This document shows, in pieces, positions 25,057-33,593 of a stretch of DNA of 64,000 nt. Source of the stretch: Mucilaginibacter sp. SMC90. GTDB lineage: Bacteria > Bacteroidota > Bacteroidia > Sphingobacteriales > Sphingobacteriaceae. Position numbers and translations under genes: made by a program. The stretch lies in contig NZ_CP094527.1 of assembly GCF_022811725.1 (NCBI RefSeq), positions 6,386,001 through 6,450,000 of the forward strand, in the 5' to 3' direction. Position 1 is the first letter of the stretch; every line of letters starts with the position of its first letter. The notes under the pieces are model-generated. The model was given only the letters and a program-made list of their open reading frames with translations. It was not told where the DNA came from and did no database searches.

Positions 25057-26238
25057 ATGTATAAAAATATTCGCACCGCATTTGCAGTACTGGCAATGAT
25101 CAGCACCGGCAATATGGTATCTGCACAACAAAAAATAGACAAAGACCATGTTAACCCCTGGATCAAGCCGCTGGGCGCATTGCCTCCAATTGCCAGCCTT
25201 ACTGAAGGCGAATGGATGAAAGGTGACCTGCACGTTCACTCCAGCTACAGTTCTGAGGGCGGCTACGATCCGCAGCGTCACCCTATTTCAAAAATTAAAG
25301 CTTTCGCAAAATCTGTAGGTTTCGGTTTTATCGGCATTACCGATCATGATAACCACGTGCTGGGTAATACAGCAAACAATACATGGGCCGATACCGCTTT
25401 TAAAGACAATACTTTGTTAATGCTTTACGGCGCTGAGTGGACTACCACCCGCGGTCATGGTAATACTTTTTCTGCCACACCTTACGATCACCAGAAATTT
25501 TATGACGTGCGCGATCAGCGCGATGCAGACATAGCTAAAGTGAAAAAAGAACTTGGCATCCACCTGTCGGCTAACCACCCTGCTGGCCCTAAAGACCATT
25601 TCGGTTTTTCTTATGACCTGGTTGACGCCATGGAAGTCTGGAACTCTTGCCAGTGGACTAAAAATGCCAATTCAAACCTGATCTGGGAAGACATGCTTTC
25701 ATCAGGCCGCAGAATTACCGCCCGTGGCGGCAGCGATGTTCACAGGCCAAGCGATGTAAATTACATTGGTACCCCAACCACCTGGGTGTTTGCAGCCAAA
25801 CACACTGCCCAGGCAGTTGTAGATGCGCTGCTTAACGGCCGTGTTTCGATAAGCGCAAACCCTTATGCCCCGCGCGTAGAGTTCTATGCTGATATCAACG
25901 AAGATGGTAAAATGGATATGATGATGGGCGATAACGCAAAATCTACCGGTAAGCCAATTAAATTCCGTGTTGAGCTTAAAGGAAACGTAAAAACAGACAG
26001 CACTTATACAGTGAATGTAATTAAAGACGGCCGTAAGTTTGGCAGCTATAAAATGGAAGGTAAAAACCCGGTAGTTGAGTTTACCGATACGCCAAAATTA
26101 GTTGAGCGTATGTACTACCGCCTTATAATTGAAGGCCCGTCTACCGATTATCCGGAGGTTCCAAAATCAGCAAAGGTAACCGGCAACATGGTGGCCCTTT
26201 CAAATCCGATCTACTTCAACTTTGATCCCAAATTTTAG
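25057..26238 (+). CDS. CehA/McbA-type PHP-family metallohydrolase
   Basis: This 393-residue exported protein (signal peptide ending VSA near residue 23) has a PHP-like metal-binding domain: GDLHVHSSYS (His59, His61), GITDHDNH, GAEWTT, NHPAG and GGSDVHR supply the usual ligands. The C-terminal half is beta-rich. The CehA/McbA family includes phosphodiesterases and carbamate or ester hydrolases. It starts 30 bases after SusD and ends at a strong terminator, so it belongs to the SusCD operon and probably trims the ligand at the surface or in the periplasm. The bond cleaved is unknown. Confidence 0.85.
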   Translation: MYKNIRTAFAVLAMISTGNMVSAQQKIDKDHVNPWIKPLGALPPIASLTEGEWMKGDLHVHSSYSSEGGYDPQRHPISKIKAFAKSVGFGFIGITDHDNHVLGNTANNTWADTAFKDNTLLMLYGAEWTTTRGHGNTFSATPYDHQKFYDVRDQRDADIAKVKKELGIHLSANHPAGPKDHFGFSYDLVDAMEVWNSCQWTKNANSNLIWEDMLSSGRRITARGGSDVHRPSDVNYIGTPTTWVFAAKHTAQAVVDALLNGRVSISANPYAPRVEFYADINEDGKMDMMMGDNAKSTGKPIKFRVELKGNVKTDSTYTVNVIKDGRKFGSYKMEGKNPVVEFTDTPKLVERMYYRLIIEGPSTDYPEVPKSAKVTGNMVALSNPIYFNFDPKF

Positions 26239-26273
26239 TAAAAAAAGAAGGACTAAAAAGCACTAAGAATAAG

Positions 26274-26308
26274 ATCCCCGATATGGAAAACGTATCGGGG
26301 ATTTTTTT
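26274..26308 (+). terminator. Terminator of the SusCD-PHP operon
   Basis: ATCCCCGATA pairs perfectly with TATCGGGGAT around TGGAAAACG, followed by T7. Confidence 0.9.
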
Positions 26309-26357
26309 ATCCTGCTTTAAGATTTGCTAACTTAACATTAAAAGTTCAGTCCGTTAT

Positions 26358-27200
26358 TTACCTATTCACCTCCGCATACCTCTTCCTAAACGCCGTCGGG
26401 TTCTCCCCTTTATACTTTTTAAAAATCCGGTTCAGGTGGCTTTCATCGGTAAAGCCAAATTCATAGGCTATTTCGCTCATACGCTTATCGGTGTATTGCA
26501 GGCGGGTTTCAATCAGTTTCAGTTTATAGCTGGTGATGTATTGCTGCAAACTTTCGGCAGTGGTTTTCTTAAAGTATTCGCTGATATAGTTTGGCGAAAA
26601 GTTAAAGCACGAGGCTATGGTTTCAACCTTTAAGCGATCTGGCTGATAGATATGTTCATGAATGTAATTAAGCAGCGGCAGCGTGGTAGCTGATGGCTGC
26701 TTTAAAATATCGGCACGTTGTTGTAAGGTTATATTACGGGCAGCTATGGTTATAATAGTGTTCATTACCTGCTCAAGTACCTCATTGTGTTGCGGATATG
26801 CATTTGATGTTTCCCTGATCAGCGCCTCAACCATAGCCCTTACCAATGGCTTATCGGTAACGGTTTTCAAAATGCAGCCTGGTAAATGGTTATGGTTATG
26901 AAAAATAAATTCCATCTTTTTAACCCATTGGTCGCTTTGAGCCTTCAGGTAGCTATCTGCAAAGCGGATAAAATAAAAACGGGTTAGTTCGTGTACTTCA
27001 AAACCGTGTTTATCTTCCGGAAAAATCAAAAAGAACTTATTAGCAGCATAAGGAAGTTCATGCCCGTTGATCACCTGGATACCTGTTCCTTCAAGCGTAA
27101 AAACCATCTCAAAAAATGTATTACGATGCGGCTTGGCCACATACTGGCTTGTTTCAAGCAGTTCCAGCTCATAAGGGCGGTAAAGGTTTTTGATCTCCAT
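26358..27200 (-). CDS. AraC-family transcriptional regulator
   Basis: The start is set at MEIKNLYRPYELELLE (ATG 27200), giving 280 residues; the open frame extends further but overlaps the divergent gene's leader. An N-terminal cupin-like sensing domain is at about 15-100. The C-terminal double helix-turn-helix is at about 180-278 (VETIASCFNFSPNYISEYFK, then MSEIAYEFGFTDESHLNRIF, ending NPTAFRKRY). It is divergent from the DoxX-deacetylase pair across 86 bases, so it probably regulates them. The effector is unknown. Confidence 0.88.
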   Translation of the reverse strand: MEIKNLYRPYELELLETSQYVAKPHRNTFFEMVFTLEGTGIQVINGHELPYAANKFFLIFPEDKHGFEVHELTRFYFIRFADSYLKAQSDQWVKKMEFIFHNHNHLPGCILKTVTDKPLVRAMVEALIRETSNAYPQHNEVLEQVMNTIITIAARNITLQQRADILKQPSATTLPLLNYIHEHIYQPDRLKVETIASCFNFSPNYISEYFKKTTAESLQQYITSYKLKLIETRLQYTDKRMSEIAYEFGFTDESHLNRIFKKYKGENPTAFRKRYAEVNR

Positions 27201-27286
27201 ACCTGTAAAGTTACATATCATCCCCTGAAATGTACAACGCCGGGGCTCCGATAAAGCGGAACTTTGACATATCAAAACAAACGAAA

Positions 27287-27682
27287 ATGAACACTACATC
27301 TTTTTTACTATTAAGACTGGCCATCGGAGCCAGCATGTTTGGTCACGGATTGGTTCGCTTACCTAAACTTAGCGGGTTCAGCAACTGGATGGTTGGCACA
27401 TTTGCAAAATCAATGCTTCCAAAAGCATTGGTAACACCTTTCAGCTATTTGCTTCCTATTGCCGAATTTACAATTGGCTTACTGCTAATATCAGGCCTGT
27501 TCACCAAACCGGCTTTAATTGCTGGCGGCCTTGTTATGATGCTGTTGATTTTAGGCAGCTGTATGATCGAAAATTGGGAGATACTTCCTTCACAATTGAT
27601 CCACGCCGCATTTTTTGCTTTGCTGCTTCAGTTTGCAGCCAATAACACCTATTCATTAGATAACCTTTTATTTAACATATAA
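27287..27682 (+). CDS. DoxX-family inner-membrane protein
   Basis: The start is chosen at MNTTSFLLLRLAIGASMFGH (ATG 27287), giving 131 residues. Four hydrophobic helices show the DoxX pattern: HGLVRLPKLSGF after helix 1, then LLPIAEFTIGLLLISG, LIAGGLVMMLLILGSCM and IHAAFFALLLQF. DoxX proteins sit in the inner membrane and are linked to redox or thiol stress, but their activity is unsettled. The gene is four bases from the deacetylase-like gene, so they are cotranscribed. Confidence 0.85.
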   Translation: MNTTSFLLLRLAIGASMFGHGLVRLPKLSGFSNWMVGTFAKSMLPKALVTPFSYLLPIAEFTIGLLLISGLFTKPALIAGGLVMMLLILGSCMIENWEILPSQLIHAAFFALLLQFAANNTYSLDNLLFNI

Positions 27683-27686
27683 TATC

Positions 27687-28634
27687 ATGAGCTCAAGAAG
27701 AGAATTTGTAAAACAAGGGGGCCTTTTAGGTTTGGCCGGTTTAGTAGGCAGCAACCTGGTATCTGCTAAAGAACGTATAGCAACCAATAACTCAAGCACT
27801 TCAAAATGGGCCGATGGCTCAAGGCTGGTAGTTTCTATATCCATGCAGTTTGAAGCAGGCGGCCAGCCGGATAATGCAGAAAGTCCGTTTCCTCAAAATA
27901 TGCAAAAGGGCTACATCGATTTGCCCGGAGCAACATGGTTTCAATATGGTTATAAAGAAGGCATTCCGCGCATGCTGGATAACTGGGATAAGCTGAATAT
28001 TAAAGTAACATCGCACATGGTTGGTTCGGCCGTGCTCAAAAATCCGGCTTTGGCTAAAGAAATTGTCGACCGTGGCCATGAGGCAGCTGCACACGGCATG
28101 AATTGGGCTACTCAATATACCATGCCCTACGACCAGGAAAAGCAGTTTATAAAAGATGGAGCAGATGCCATTAAAAAGGTAACTGGTTTTACCCCGGTAG
28201 GTTACAATGCCAACTGGCTGCGCCGCGGCGAAAACACACTGAAAATATTACAGGAACTTGGTTTCGTATATCATATTGACGACCTAAGCCGCGATGAACC
28301 TTTTATTATCCCGGTAAACAATAAAGATTTTGTAGTGGTGCCCTATACCCTGCGTAATAACGACATTGAACTGATTGAAGGTAAAAATTTCTCCGTTGAT
28401 CAATTCCTGAACCAGGTAAAAATGGAATTTGATCAGCTTTATGCCGAAGCCGAGTTTAAACGCCGTCAAATGTCTATCAGTTTCCATGACCGTATTGGCG
28501 GCACCCCGCAAATGGTTAAAGCCGCTAATGACCTGATCAAATATATGCAGCAGCACAAAGGCGTAAGCTTTAAACGGAAAGATGAAATAGCAAAAATGGC
28601 TCTGGAAGATAAGACGACGATAAGGGAGAGTTGA
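27687..28634 (+). CDS. Polysaccharide-deacetylase-like protein (PuuE/HpPgdA type) with Tat leader
   Basis: This 315-residue protein starts with SSRREFVKQGGLLGLAGLVG, a twin-arginine signal. The NodB-like barrel shows MQFEAGG in the place of the catalytic TFDD motif, GHEAAAHGMNW with the metal His pair, and a late SFHDRIGG. The replacement of TFDD matches the PuuE/HpPgdA subgroup, whose members hydrolyse amides other than classical chitin. It should act in the periplasm and is cotranscribed with DoxX. Substrate unknown. Confidence 0.82.
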   Translation: MSSRREFVKQGGLLGLAGLVGSNLVSAKERIATNNSSTSKWADGSRLVVSISMQFEAGGQPDNAESPFPQNMQKGYIDLPGATWFQYGYKEGIPRMLDNWDKLNIKVTSHMVGSAVLKNPALAKEIVDRGHEAAAHGMNWATQYTMPYDQEKQFIKDGADAIKKVTGFTPVGYNANWLRRGENTLKILQELGFVYHIDDLSRDEPFIIPVNNKDFVVVPYTLRNNDIELIEGKNFSVDQFLNQVKMEFDQLYAEAEFKRRQMSISFHDRIGGTPQMVKAANDLIKYMQQHKGVSFKRKDEIAKMALEDKTTIRES

Positions 28635-28648
28635 TAAAGAAATAAAAA

Positions 28649-28740
28649 ATGTCATTGCGAGCGTAGCGTGGCAATCGCACAGAAGCACAGCCGCTCTGTA
28701 TAGCATGCGATTGCTTCGTCGTTCCTCCTCGCAATGACAT
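28649..28740. repeat. Palindromic intergenic repeat, GTCATTGCGAG family (copy 1)
   Basis: ATGTCATTGCGAG at the left pairs with CTCGCAATGACAT at the right, with inner pairing of GGCAATCGCA to TGCGATTGCT. It lies between two convergent genes and may act as terminator. Copy 2 is at 35577. Confidence 0.8.
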
Positions 28741-28767
28741 AATTTTATTTGCTTTTTATTTTTTTTC

Positions 28768-30156
28768 CTAATTCTCCTTCATACCCGGATATTGGTCAAA
28801 AAGAACTTTTAGCTTCTGGGCCATTTCAGGGTATTCTTTTATCACGTTAGTACGCTCGCTGGGGTCATAGGCCAGGTTAAACAGTTCGGTTTGGGCAGGT
28901 AGCGGCGAACCGGCTACTCCACCAACATTATTATTGGCCTTAACTTCGCGATACTTCCAGTCGCCGAGGCGCACGGCTTCGCAAACGCTGTTATTGTAAT
29001 AATAGATAGGCCGGTGTTCGGGATGTTTGGGCCCTTTACCTGTCAGCACATCGGCTATTGATTGTCCGTCAAGGGTTCTGCCCTTAGGCAGCGGAGCTCC
29101 TGTCCAGTTAGCTAAAGTAGGCAATACATCAAGGTTGCTCATCATACTGGTGATACTTGCGCCAACAGGGGTATGGTTTTTCCAGTAAACTATAAATGGT
29201 TCACGAACACCGCCCTCATATGATAAACCTTTGCTTCCCCTGAAAACCCCGGCCGTACCGGCATCCCAGTGTTTGGTAGCATTATCGCCCAGCATCCGGT
29301 CAGGAAAGTCAATCCAGGGACCGTTATCGCTCGAAAATATGAATATCGTATTATCGGCCAAACCTTGTTTTTCCAACTCGCTCCAAACCTTGCCAAGACT
29401 TTCGTCCAGTTGTTCAACCACATCACCTAAGTGCCCGCCGTCGCTGCGGTTTTTATTTTTTACAGATGATGCAAAGGCTACCGGCAAATGCGGCATATTG
29501 TGAGCCAGGTACAGAAAAAACGGCTTATCCCCTTTTTTCTGCTCTTTGATGTAGCGAATAGCTTCACGCTGATATAAGTCGATCAGCGATGAATCGGCTG
29601 GTTTCAAGATCTCCGGCTTATGGTTACGGAATACTTTAATGGTAGTATCTGTTTTTACATAAGGCGAGCGGTAATCATGGCTGTACAGCAAACCATAATA
29701 TGAATCAAAACCCTGTGCCATGGGGTGGTTATAAGGTGCATGATCGCCCAGGTGCCATTTACCGATCATTGCTGTTTTGTAGCCAATTTGCTTTAGCATT
29801 TCGGCAATGGTAACTTCCTGGTCGGGTATACCAAGCGATGAGCCCGGACCTATAGGATAAGGTAAATTCATTCTTGAAGCGTAACGCCCGGTTAGCAAAG
29901 AAGCACGCGAAGGCGTACAGGTTGGGCTGCTCACTACGTAATTGGTGGCCCTTACCCCTTTTTGCGCCATTTTATCTAAAAACGGTGTGCGGATAACAGG
30001 GTTACCATAGCAACTTAAGTCGGAGTAGCCCATATCATCGGCCAGTACAAAAATGATATTAGGCAATTGCTTTTTTTGGGCCGAAGCCGGTACGATCAGA
30101 AATATAAAGGCCACCAGAAAAAAGCCTTTGCAGGTTAATTGGGTTAGATGTTTCAT
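28768..30156 (-). CDS. Secreted sulfatase (arylsulfatase family)
   Basis: This 462-residue protein has a signal peptide ending PASAQ near residue 27. The alkaline-phosphatase-like fold shows the metal pair in VLADDMGYSDLSCYG (Asp40, Asp41) and the maturation motif CTPSRASLLTG, in which Cys80 would become formylglycine. KWHLG and FSSDNGPW supply further active-site residues. It removes sulfate from sulfated sugars or similar esters in the periplasm. No sulfatase-maturating enzyme is in the window. It is convergent with the deacetylase gene, next to the SusCD locus. Confidence 0.92.
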   Translation of the reverse strand: MKHLTQLTCKGFFLVAFIFLIVPASAQKKQLPNIIFVLADDMGYSDLSCYGNPVIRTPFLDKMAQKGVRATNYVVSSPTCTPSRASLLTGRYASRMNLPYPIGPGSSLGIPDQEVTIAEMLKQIGYKTAMIGKWHLGDHAPYNHPMAQGFDSYYGLLYSHDYRSPYVKTDTTIKVFRNHKPEILKPADSSLIDLYQREAIRYIKEQKKGDKPFFLYLAHNMPHLPVAFASSVKNKNRSDGGHLGDVVEQLDESLGKVWSELEKQGLADNTIFIFSSDNGPWIDFPDRMLGDNATKHWDAGTAGVFRGSKGLSYEGGVREPFIVYWKNHTPVGASITSMMSNLDVLPTLANWTGAPLPKGRTLDGQSIADVLTGKGPKHPEHRPIYYYNNSVCEAVRLGDWKYREVKANNNVGGVAGSPLPAQTELFNLAYDPSERTNVIKEYPEMAQKLKVLFDQYPGMKEN

Positions 30157-30234
30157 TACCGGTGAAAATAGTTTTTTGTTGCAGATAGCTGTTAAAGATA
30201 ACTTAACTTTTACAATTGGGAATGAAAACAGAAA

Positions 30235-30254
30235 AGCCGGCTTTTCTGCCGGCT
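30235..30254 (-). terminator. Terminator of the minus-strand SDR gene
   Basis: AGCCGGC pairs with GCCGGCT. On the minus strand it is followed by CTTTTCTGTTTTC, 11 bases behind the SDR stop. Confidence 0.65.
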
Positions 30255-30265
30255 CCCGGGATAGA

Positions 30266-31084
30266 TCATTCTATAAAAAGTCCGCGCATCCGGTCAATAT
30301 AATCCTGGTCATTACTAACATTTCTGCCGGCAAGATAAAATTCTGCATCCTTGCCTACCACATACCTTAAGCGTGCGGTACTATCTGTTGCAGCCTGGTA
30401 AATGGTTTCTGCAACGTCTGCAGCTGATGATTTTGGGATGTGCTCGGTTGCTTTGCGGTACCGGGGTACTACATTGTCCATCAATTGTGTATAAACTGGT
30501 ATATTGTTGGGGATAAATACAGCCGATGTAGTAACAAAGTTTGTAGGGATACTGCCCGGCTCAATAATGCGCACTTTTACATTAATAGCCGCCATTTCAT
30601 AAATTAAAGCTTCCGAATACCCTTCAACTGCAAATTTACTGGCATTATATAACGCACCGCCAGGAATTGTGACACGCCCGCCCATTGATGATATGTTGAT
30701 GATAGTTCCGGACATCCGTTCCCTGAAATGCGGCAATATTGCCCTGGTAACATTCATCAGGCCAAAAACATTTACATCAAACTGTTTTTGTATCTGCCCG
30801 GGCCCAGCATTTTCAAACATGCCTATTAATCCATATCCGGCATTATTTACCAACACATCGATATTTCCAAATCGTTGTAAACCTATATTCACCGCTTTAG
30901 TAATGGAATCTGTATCTACTACATCAAGCCGGGTCACCAATACATTATCAAACTGGTTTAGTTCCGATTCCTTTTCGGGCGTACGCATGGTGGCAATAAC
31001 GTTCCAGTTTTTTGCAGCAAATAATTTAGCAGTTTCGCGCCCTAAACCGGATGAGGCCCCGGTTATCAATATTGTTTGTTTCAT
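30266..31084 (-). CDS. SDR oxidoreductase
   Basis: This 272-residue classical SDR has TGASSGLG near residue 8, NNAGYG, ISSMGG with the catalytic Ser and YNASK as YxxxK. It closely resembles the SDR at 32597 (shared TMRTPEKE segment), so the pair arose by duplication. It lies 84 bases downstream of an AraC-type regulator gene on the same strand, which probably controls it. Substrate unknown. Confidence 0.88.
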   Translation of the reverse strand: MKQTILITGASSGLGRETAKLFAAKNWNVIATMRTPEKESELNQFDNVLVTRLDVVDTDSITKAVNIGLQRFGNIDVLVNNAGYGLIGMFENAGPGQIQKQFDVNVFGLMNVTRAILPHFRERMSGTIINISSMGGRVTIPGGALYNASKFAVEGYSEALIYEMAAINVKVRIIEPGSIPTNFVTTSAVFIPNNIPVYTQLMDNVVPRYRKATEHIPKSSAADVAETIYQAATDSTARLRYVVGKDAEFYLAGRNVSNDQDYIDRMRGLFIE

Positions 31085-31168
31085 GATCTTTATTGAATAA
31101 TTATATCACAAAGATCATCAGTCAATTACTGCATCTTTATACGGGTATCAACAGCTTTTATATGAAAA

Positions 31169-32086
31169 TCAACTATACTGCTGCCTGCGGAAAGTGGCCG
31201 GCGTAATGCCTGCATACTTTTTAAAAAAGCTGCTGAAATTAGGCTGATCGGCAAAGCCAAGTGCGTAGCCTATATCCTGCAAAGTCCAGTCGGTTTGCAG
31301 CAGCAGGGCTTTACTTTCATCCAAAATACGGTTTTTGATATGCGCGCTTACATTTTGACCGGTGTATTTTTTAAGTAAAGTATTGAGGTAATTGGGCGTG
31401 ATGGCTATGCTTTCGGCAAATTCTTTAGCGGTTTTCATTTTTATCGGCTGCACATAATTAACATCGGCGGCTTCCACCTCCAACAAATTAAAAAATTGGT
31501 GAATATGCCGGTAATCGTCGTTAAGTTTTCCAGGGTTGGTATAAGTGGTCATTTTTGCAGCGGCTATCATGATCAATTGCAGATACGCCTGTATAGCATC
31601 TTCGGCAAAAATATCTCCCGGTTTATCCTCCTCCTGTATTTTAACAAACAGATCAGCAAGGCGCTGTACTGCTTCAGCCGGCACCTTTATCACACCTTTT
31701 CCAGCAGTAAAGAGTCCGTATTTGTCCATAACCCCTTTGAGATTAGAGTGGCTATCTACAAACTTGCGTTTAAATAAACAATAATGCGCCTCTGAGCCGC
31801 TGGCAAAACCCTGCCACGAAATAATATCGGCAGGTGGTATGAAAAGTATAGTGGGGCTATCAATCTGGTAAGTATTCAAACCCATAGTAAATATACCGCT
31901 GGCCTGGGTAATAAGCATCACCTTATAATAGTCGCGCCGGTTGGGCGACATATGGGCCGTTGTTTCTGCGCGTTGTTGGGTGAATGCCTTTATAGACCAA
32001 TTTTTATAATACTCCCTAACCACAGGCGTGGTTAAGCGTACATCTGTAAGTAATGGTATCTTTTTATTGCCGGCTATATTTGTCAT
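31169..32086 (-). CDS. AraC-family transcriptional regulator
   Basis: This 305-residue protein has an N-terminal sensor domain with a beta-rich section (DYYKVMLITQASGIFTMG, then PTILFIPPADIISWQGF). A C-terminal double helix-turn-helix is at about 205-303 (KTAKEFAESIAITPNYLNTL, then LQDIGYALGFADQPNFSSFF, ending TPATFRRQQ). It precedes the SDR at 30266 in the same direction. Such AraC-SDR pairs are common in Bacteroidota. Effector unknown. Confidence 0.88.
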   Translation of the reverse strand: MTNIAGNKKIPLLTDVRLTTPVVREYYKNWSIKAFTQQRAETTAHMSPNRRDYYKVMLITQASGIFTMGLNTYQIDSPTILFIPPADIISWQGFASGSEAHYCLFKRKFVDSHSNLKGVMDKYGLFTAGKGVIKVPAEAVQRLADLFVKIQEEDKPGDIFAEDAIQAYLQLIMIAAAKMTTYTNPGKLNDDYRHIHQFFNLLEVEAADVNYVQPIKMKTAKEFAESIAITPNYLNTLLKKYTGQNVSAHIKNRILDESKALLLQTDWTLQDIGYALGFADQPNFSSFFKKYAGITPATFRRQQYS

Positions 32087-32161
32087 TGCTGCAAAAATTA
32101 AACACTTATAACAACATGTTTATATTAAAAACAATAGCGCCTATATTAAAATCAACAGCTA

Positions 32162-32521
32162 CTACTTATTCTCACTACGCAACATTTCCCGATGCTCTTT
32201 ACCCCATTTTATCATCTCCAAAATGATATTGCCAAAACTTCTGCAATACTCGGTGGACTGGTATTCAATTAAAACCGGGGTGGTAGGCGTAACTACCCGT
32301 TTCACAAGCTTGTTCATTTCCATGGTTTTTAGCTCGCGCGACAACATGCGTGTGGTGATGCCGGGGATACTCCGCTCAATTTCCCTGAAACGGTGGTTGC
32401 CATTGCAAATGGAATTGATGATAGGCAGTGTCCACTTACCGCCTATAACATACATGGTGTCCTGAAGTGCCTGCCGTTCATCGGCATGATTACGCTGGTA
32501 TGACGTTATTCCTGCTTCCAT
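32162..32521 (-). CDS. HxlR-family transcriptional regulator
   Basis: This 119-residue winged-helix protein has the HxlR hallmarks: VIGGKWTLPIINSICNGNHR, then FREIERSIPGITTRMLSREL and the wing VVTPTTPVLIEYQST. These regulators often sense electrophiles or redox state and repress a divergent oxidoreductase. The SDR gene at 32597 diverges from it across 75 bases that hold a palindrome. The typical N-terminal Cys is not visible, so the signal is uncertain. Confidence 0.9.
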   Translation of the reverse strand: MEAGITSYQRNHADERQALQDTMYVIGGKWTLPIINSICNGNHRFREIERSIPGITTRMLSRELKTMEMNKLVKRVVTPTTPVLIEYQSTEYCRSFGNIILEMIKWGKEHREMLRSENK

Positions 32522-32536
32522 ACTGGTATACTCTAT

Positions 32537-32577
32537 GTAACTGGTTACAAAATTATACCAATTCCGTTATAATTTTG
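32537..32577. promoter_or_regulatory. HxlR/SDR divergent promoter with palindrome
   Basis: The palindrome GTAACTGGTTAC (32537-32548) lies inside wider TGGTATA...TATACCA arms (32524-32530, 32554-32560). TAATTTTG at 32570-32577 fits the -7 box of the SDR gene. The palindrome sits where an HxlR dimer could block transcription both ways. Confidence 0.55.
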
Positions 32578-32596
32578 CATCATCAAATAAAATAAC

Positions 32597-33412
32597 ATGA
32601 CAAAAACAATTTTTATAACCGGAACCAGTAGCGGCCTGGGCAAATTAACCGCTAAACATTTTGCCGGTATGGGTTGGAACGTAGCTGCCACCATGCGTAC
32701 ACCCGAAAAAGAAACAGAGCTTACACAATACCCTAATATTAAAATATTTAAGCTGGATGTAACCAATCTTGAGCAGGTAAAAACCGCTACCGAACAGGCG
32801 ATAGCCGCTTTCGGCAAAATTGATGTGGTAGTGAACAATGCAGGCATGGGCACTTATGGTGCACTGGAACTTGCCAAAGAAGAAGATATTGACTGGCAAT
32901 TTGCAGTAAATACCCGCGGCCCCATAAATATTATCCGTTCTTTCCTGCCTCATTTCAGGCAAAACGGTGGCGGTACCTTCATCAACATCAGTTCATTTAT
33001 GGGTATTACTACGGCGGTACCGCTTGGCTCATTGTACAACATGTCGAAATTTGCGTTGGAAGGCCTTACCGAAGGACTTTATTACGAGCTAAAGCCGCTT
33101 AATATCAACTTAAGGCTCATGGAGCAGGGCGGCTCAAAAGACAATAACTTTGTAGACAGCGTAGTTTGGAATCAAAATCCCGACATAACCGCTTATGACA
33201 AACTTACTGGCAAACTACAAAACCTAATGAGCTCACGCGATGAGTCGCAGCTTGATGACCCGATGCTGATTGTAAATGCTATTGATGATCTTGCTACCGG
33301 AAAAAGTAATAAATTCCGTACAGTAATAGGTAATATGGGCAACATGTTGATGAACATGCGCAGCACTATGCCTATTGAAGAGTACCTGGATAAGATGGCA
33401 ACATTTTTTTGA
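32597..33412 (+). CDS. SDR oxidoreductase
   Basis: This 271-residue SDR has TGTSSGLG near residue 8, NNAGMG, ISSFMG and YNMSK. It is a paralogue of the SDR at 30266. Divergent arrangement with the HxlR gene suggests repression by that protein. The TGA stop coincides with the first bases of a 28-bp inverted repeat, which may serve as its terminator. Substrate unknown. Confidence 0.88.
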   Translation: MTKTIFITGTSSGLGKLTAKHFAGMGWNVAATMRTPEKETELTQYPNIKIFKLDVTNLEQVKTATEQAIAAFGKIDVVVNNAGMGTYGALELAKEEDIDWQFAVNTRGPINIIRSFLPHFRQNGGGTFINISSFMGITTAVPLGSLYNMSKFALEGLTEGLYYELKPLNINLRLMEQGGSKDNNFVDSVVWNQNPDITAYDKLTGKLQNLMSSRDESQLDDPMLIVNAIDDLATGKSNKFRTVIGNMGNMLMNMRSTMPIEEYLDKMATFF

Positions 33413-33500
33413 ACCATGATTTTCTTGATTAGAGGATTTCCATGATAGATAATCCATCGCCCGCTATCAAGCAATCCTCTAATCAAGAAAATCATGGTTC
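33411..33500. repeat. Long perfect hairpin, 28-bp inverted repeat
   Basis: Left arm 33411-33438 (starts GAACCATGATTTTCTTGATT) and right arm 33473-33500 (ends AAGAAAATCATGGTTC) are exact reverse complements around 34 bases. The left arm begins within the stop codon of the SDR gene. The form suggests a small non-autonomous palindromic repeat also acting as terminator. Confidence 0.85.
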
Positions 33501-33561
33501 ATTGAGCTTTTCAACAAAACAATTTGAACTTTCTAACAAAACGTTTTGCCTTACATCAGCC

Positions 33562-33569
33562 TAACTTTG
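33562..33569 (+). promoter_or_regulatory. -7 element for the SDR at 33594
   Basis: TAACTTTG lies 25 bases before the chosen ATG. Its position makes the upstream ATG at 33546 unlikely as the start. Confidence 0.5.
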
Positions 33570-33593
33570 TGTTATCAAAATAAAGATAACACT

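Noticed and set aside
27201..27286. Longer starts for the AraC and DoxX genes overlapping each other
   Set aside because: The extended N-termini overlap antisense to each other and read as promoter DNA; family starts lie at 27200 and 27287.
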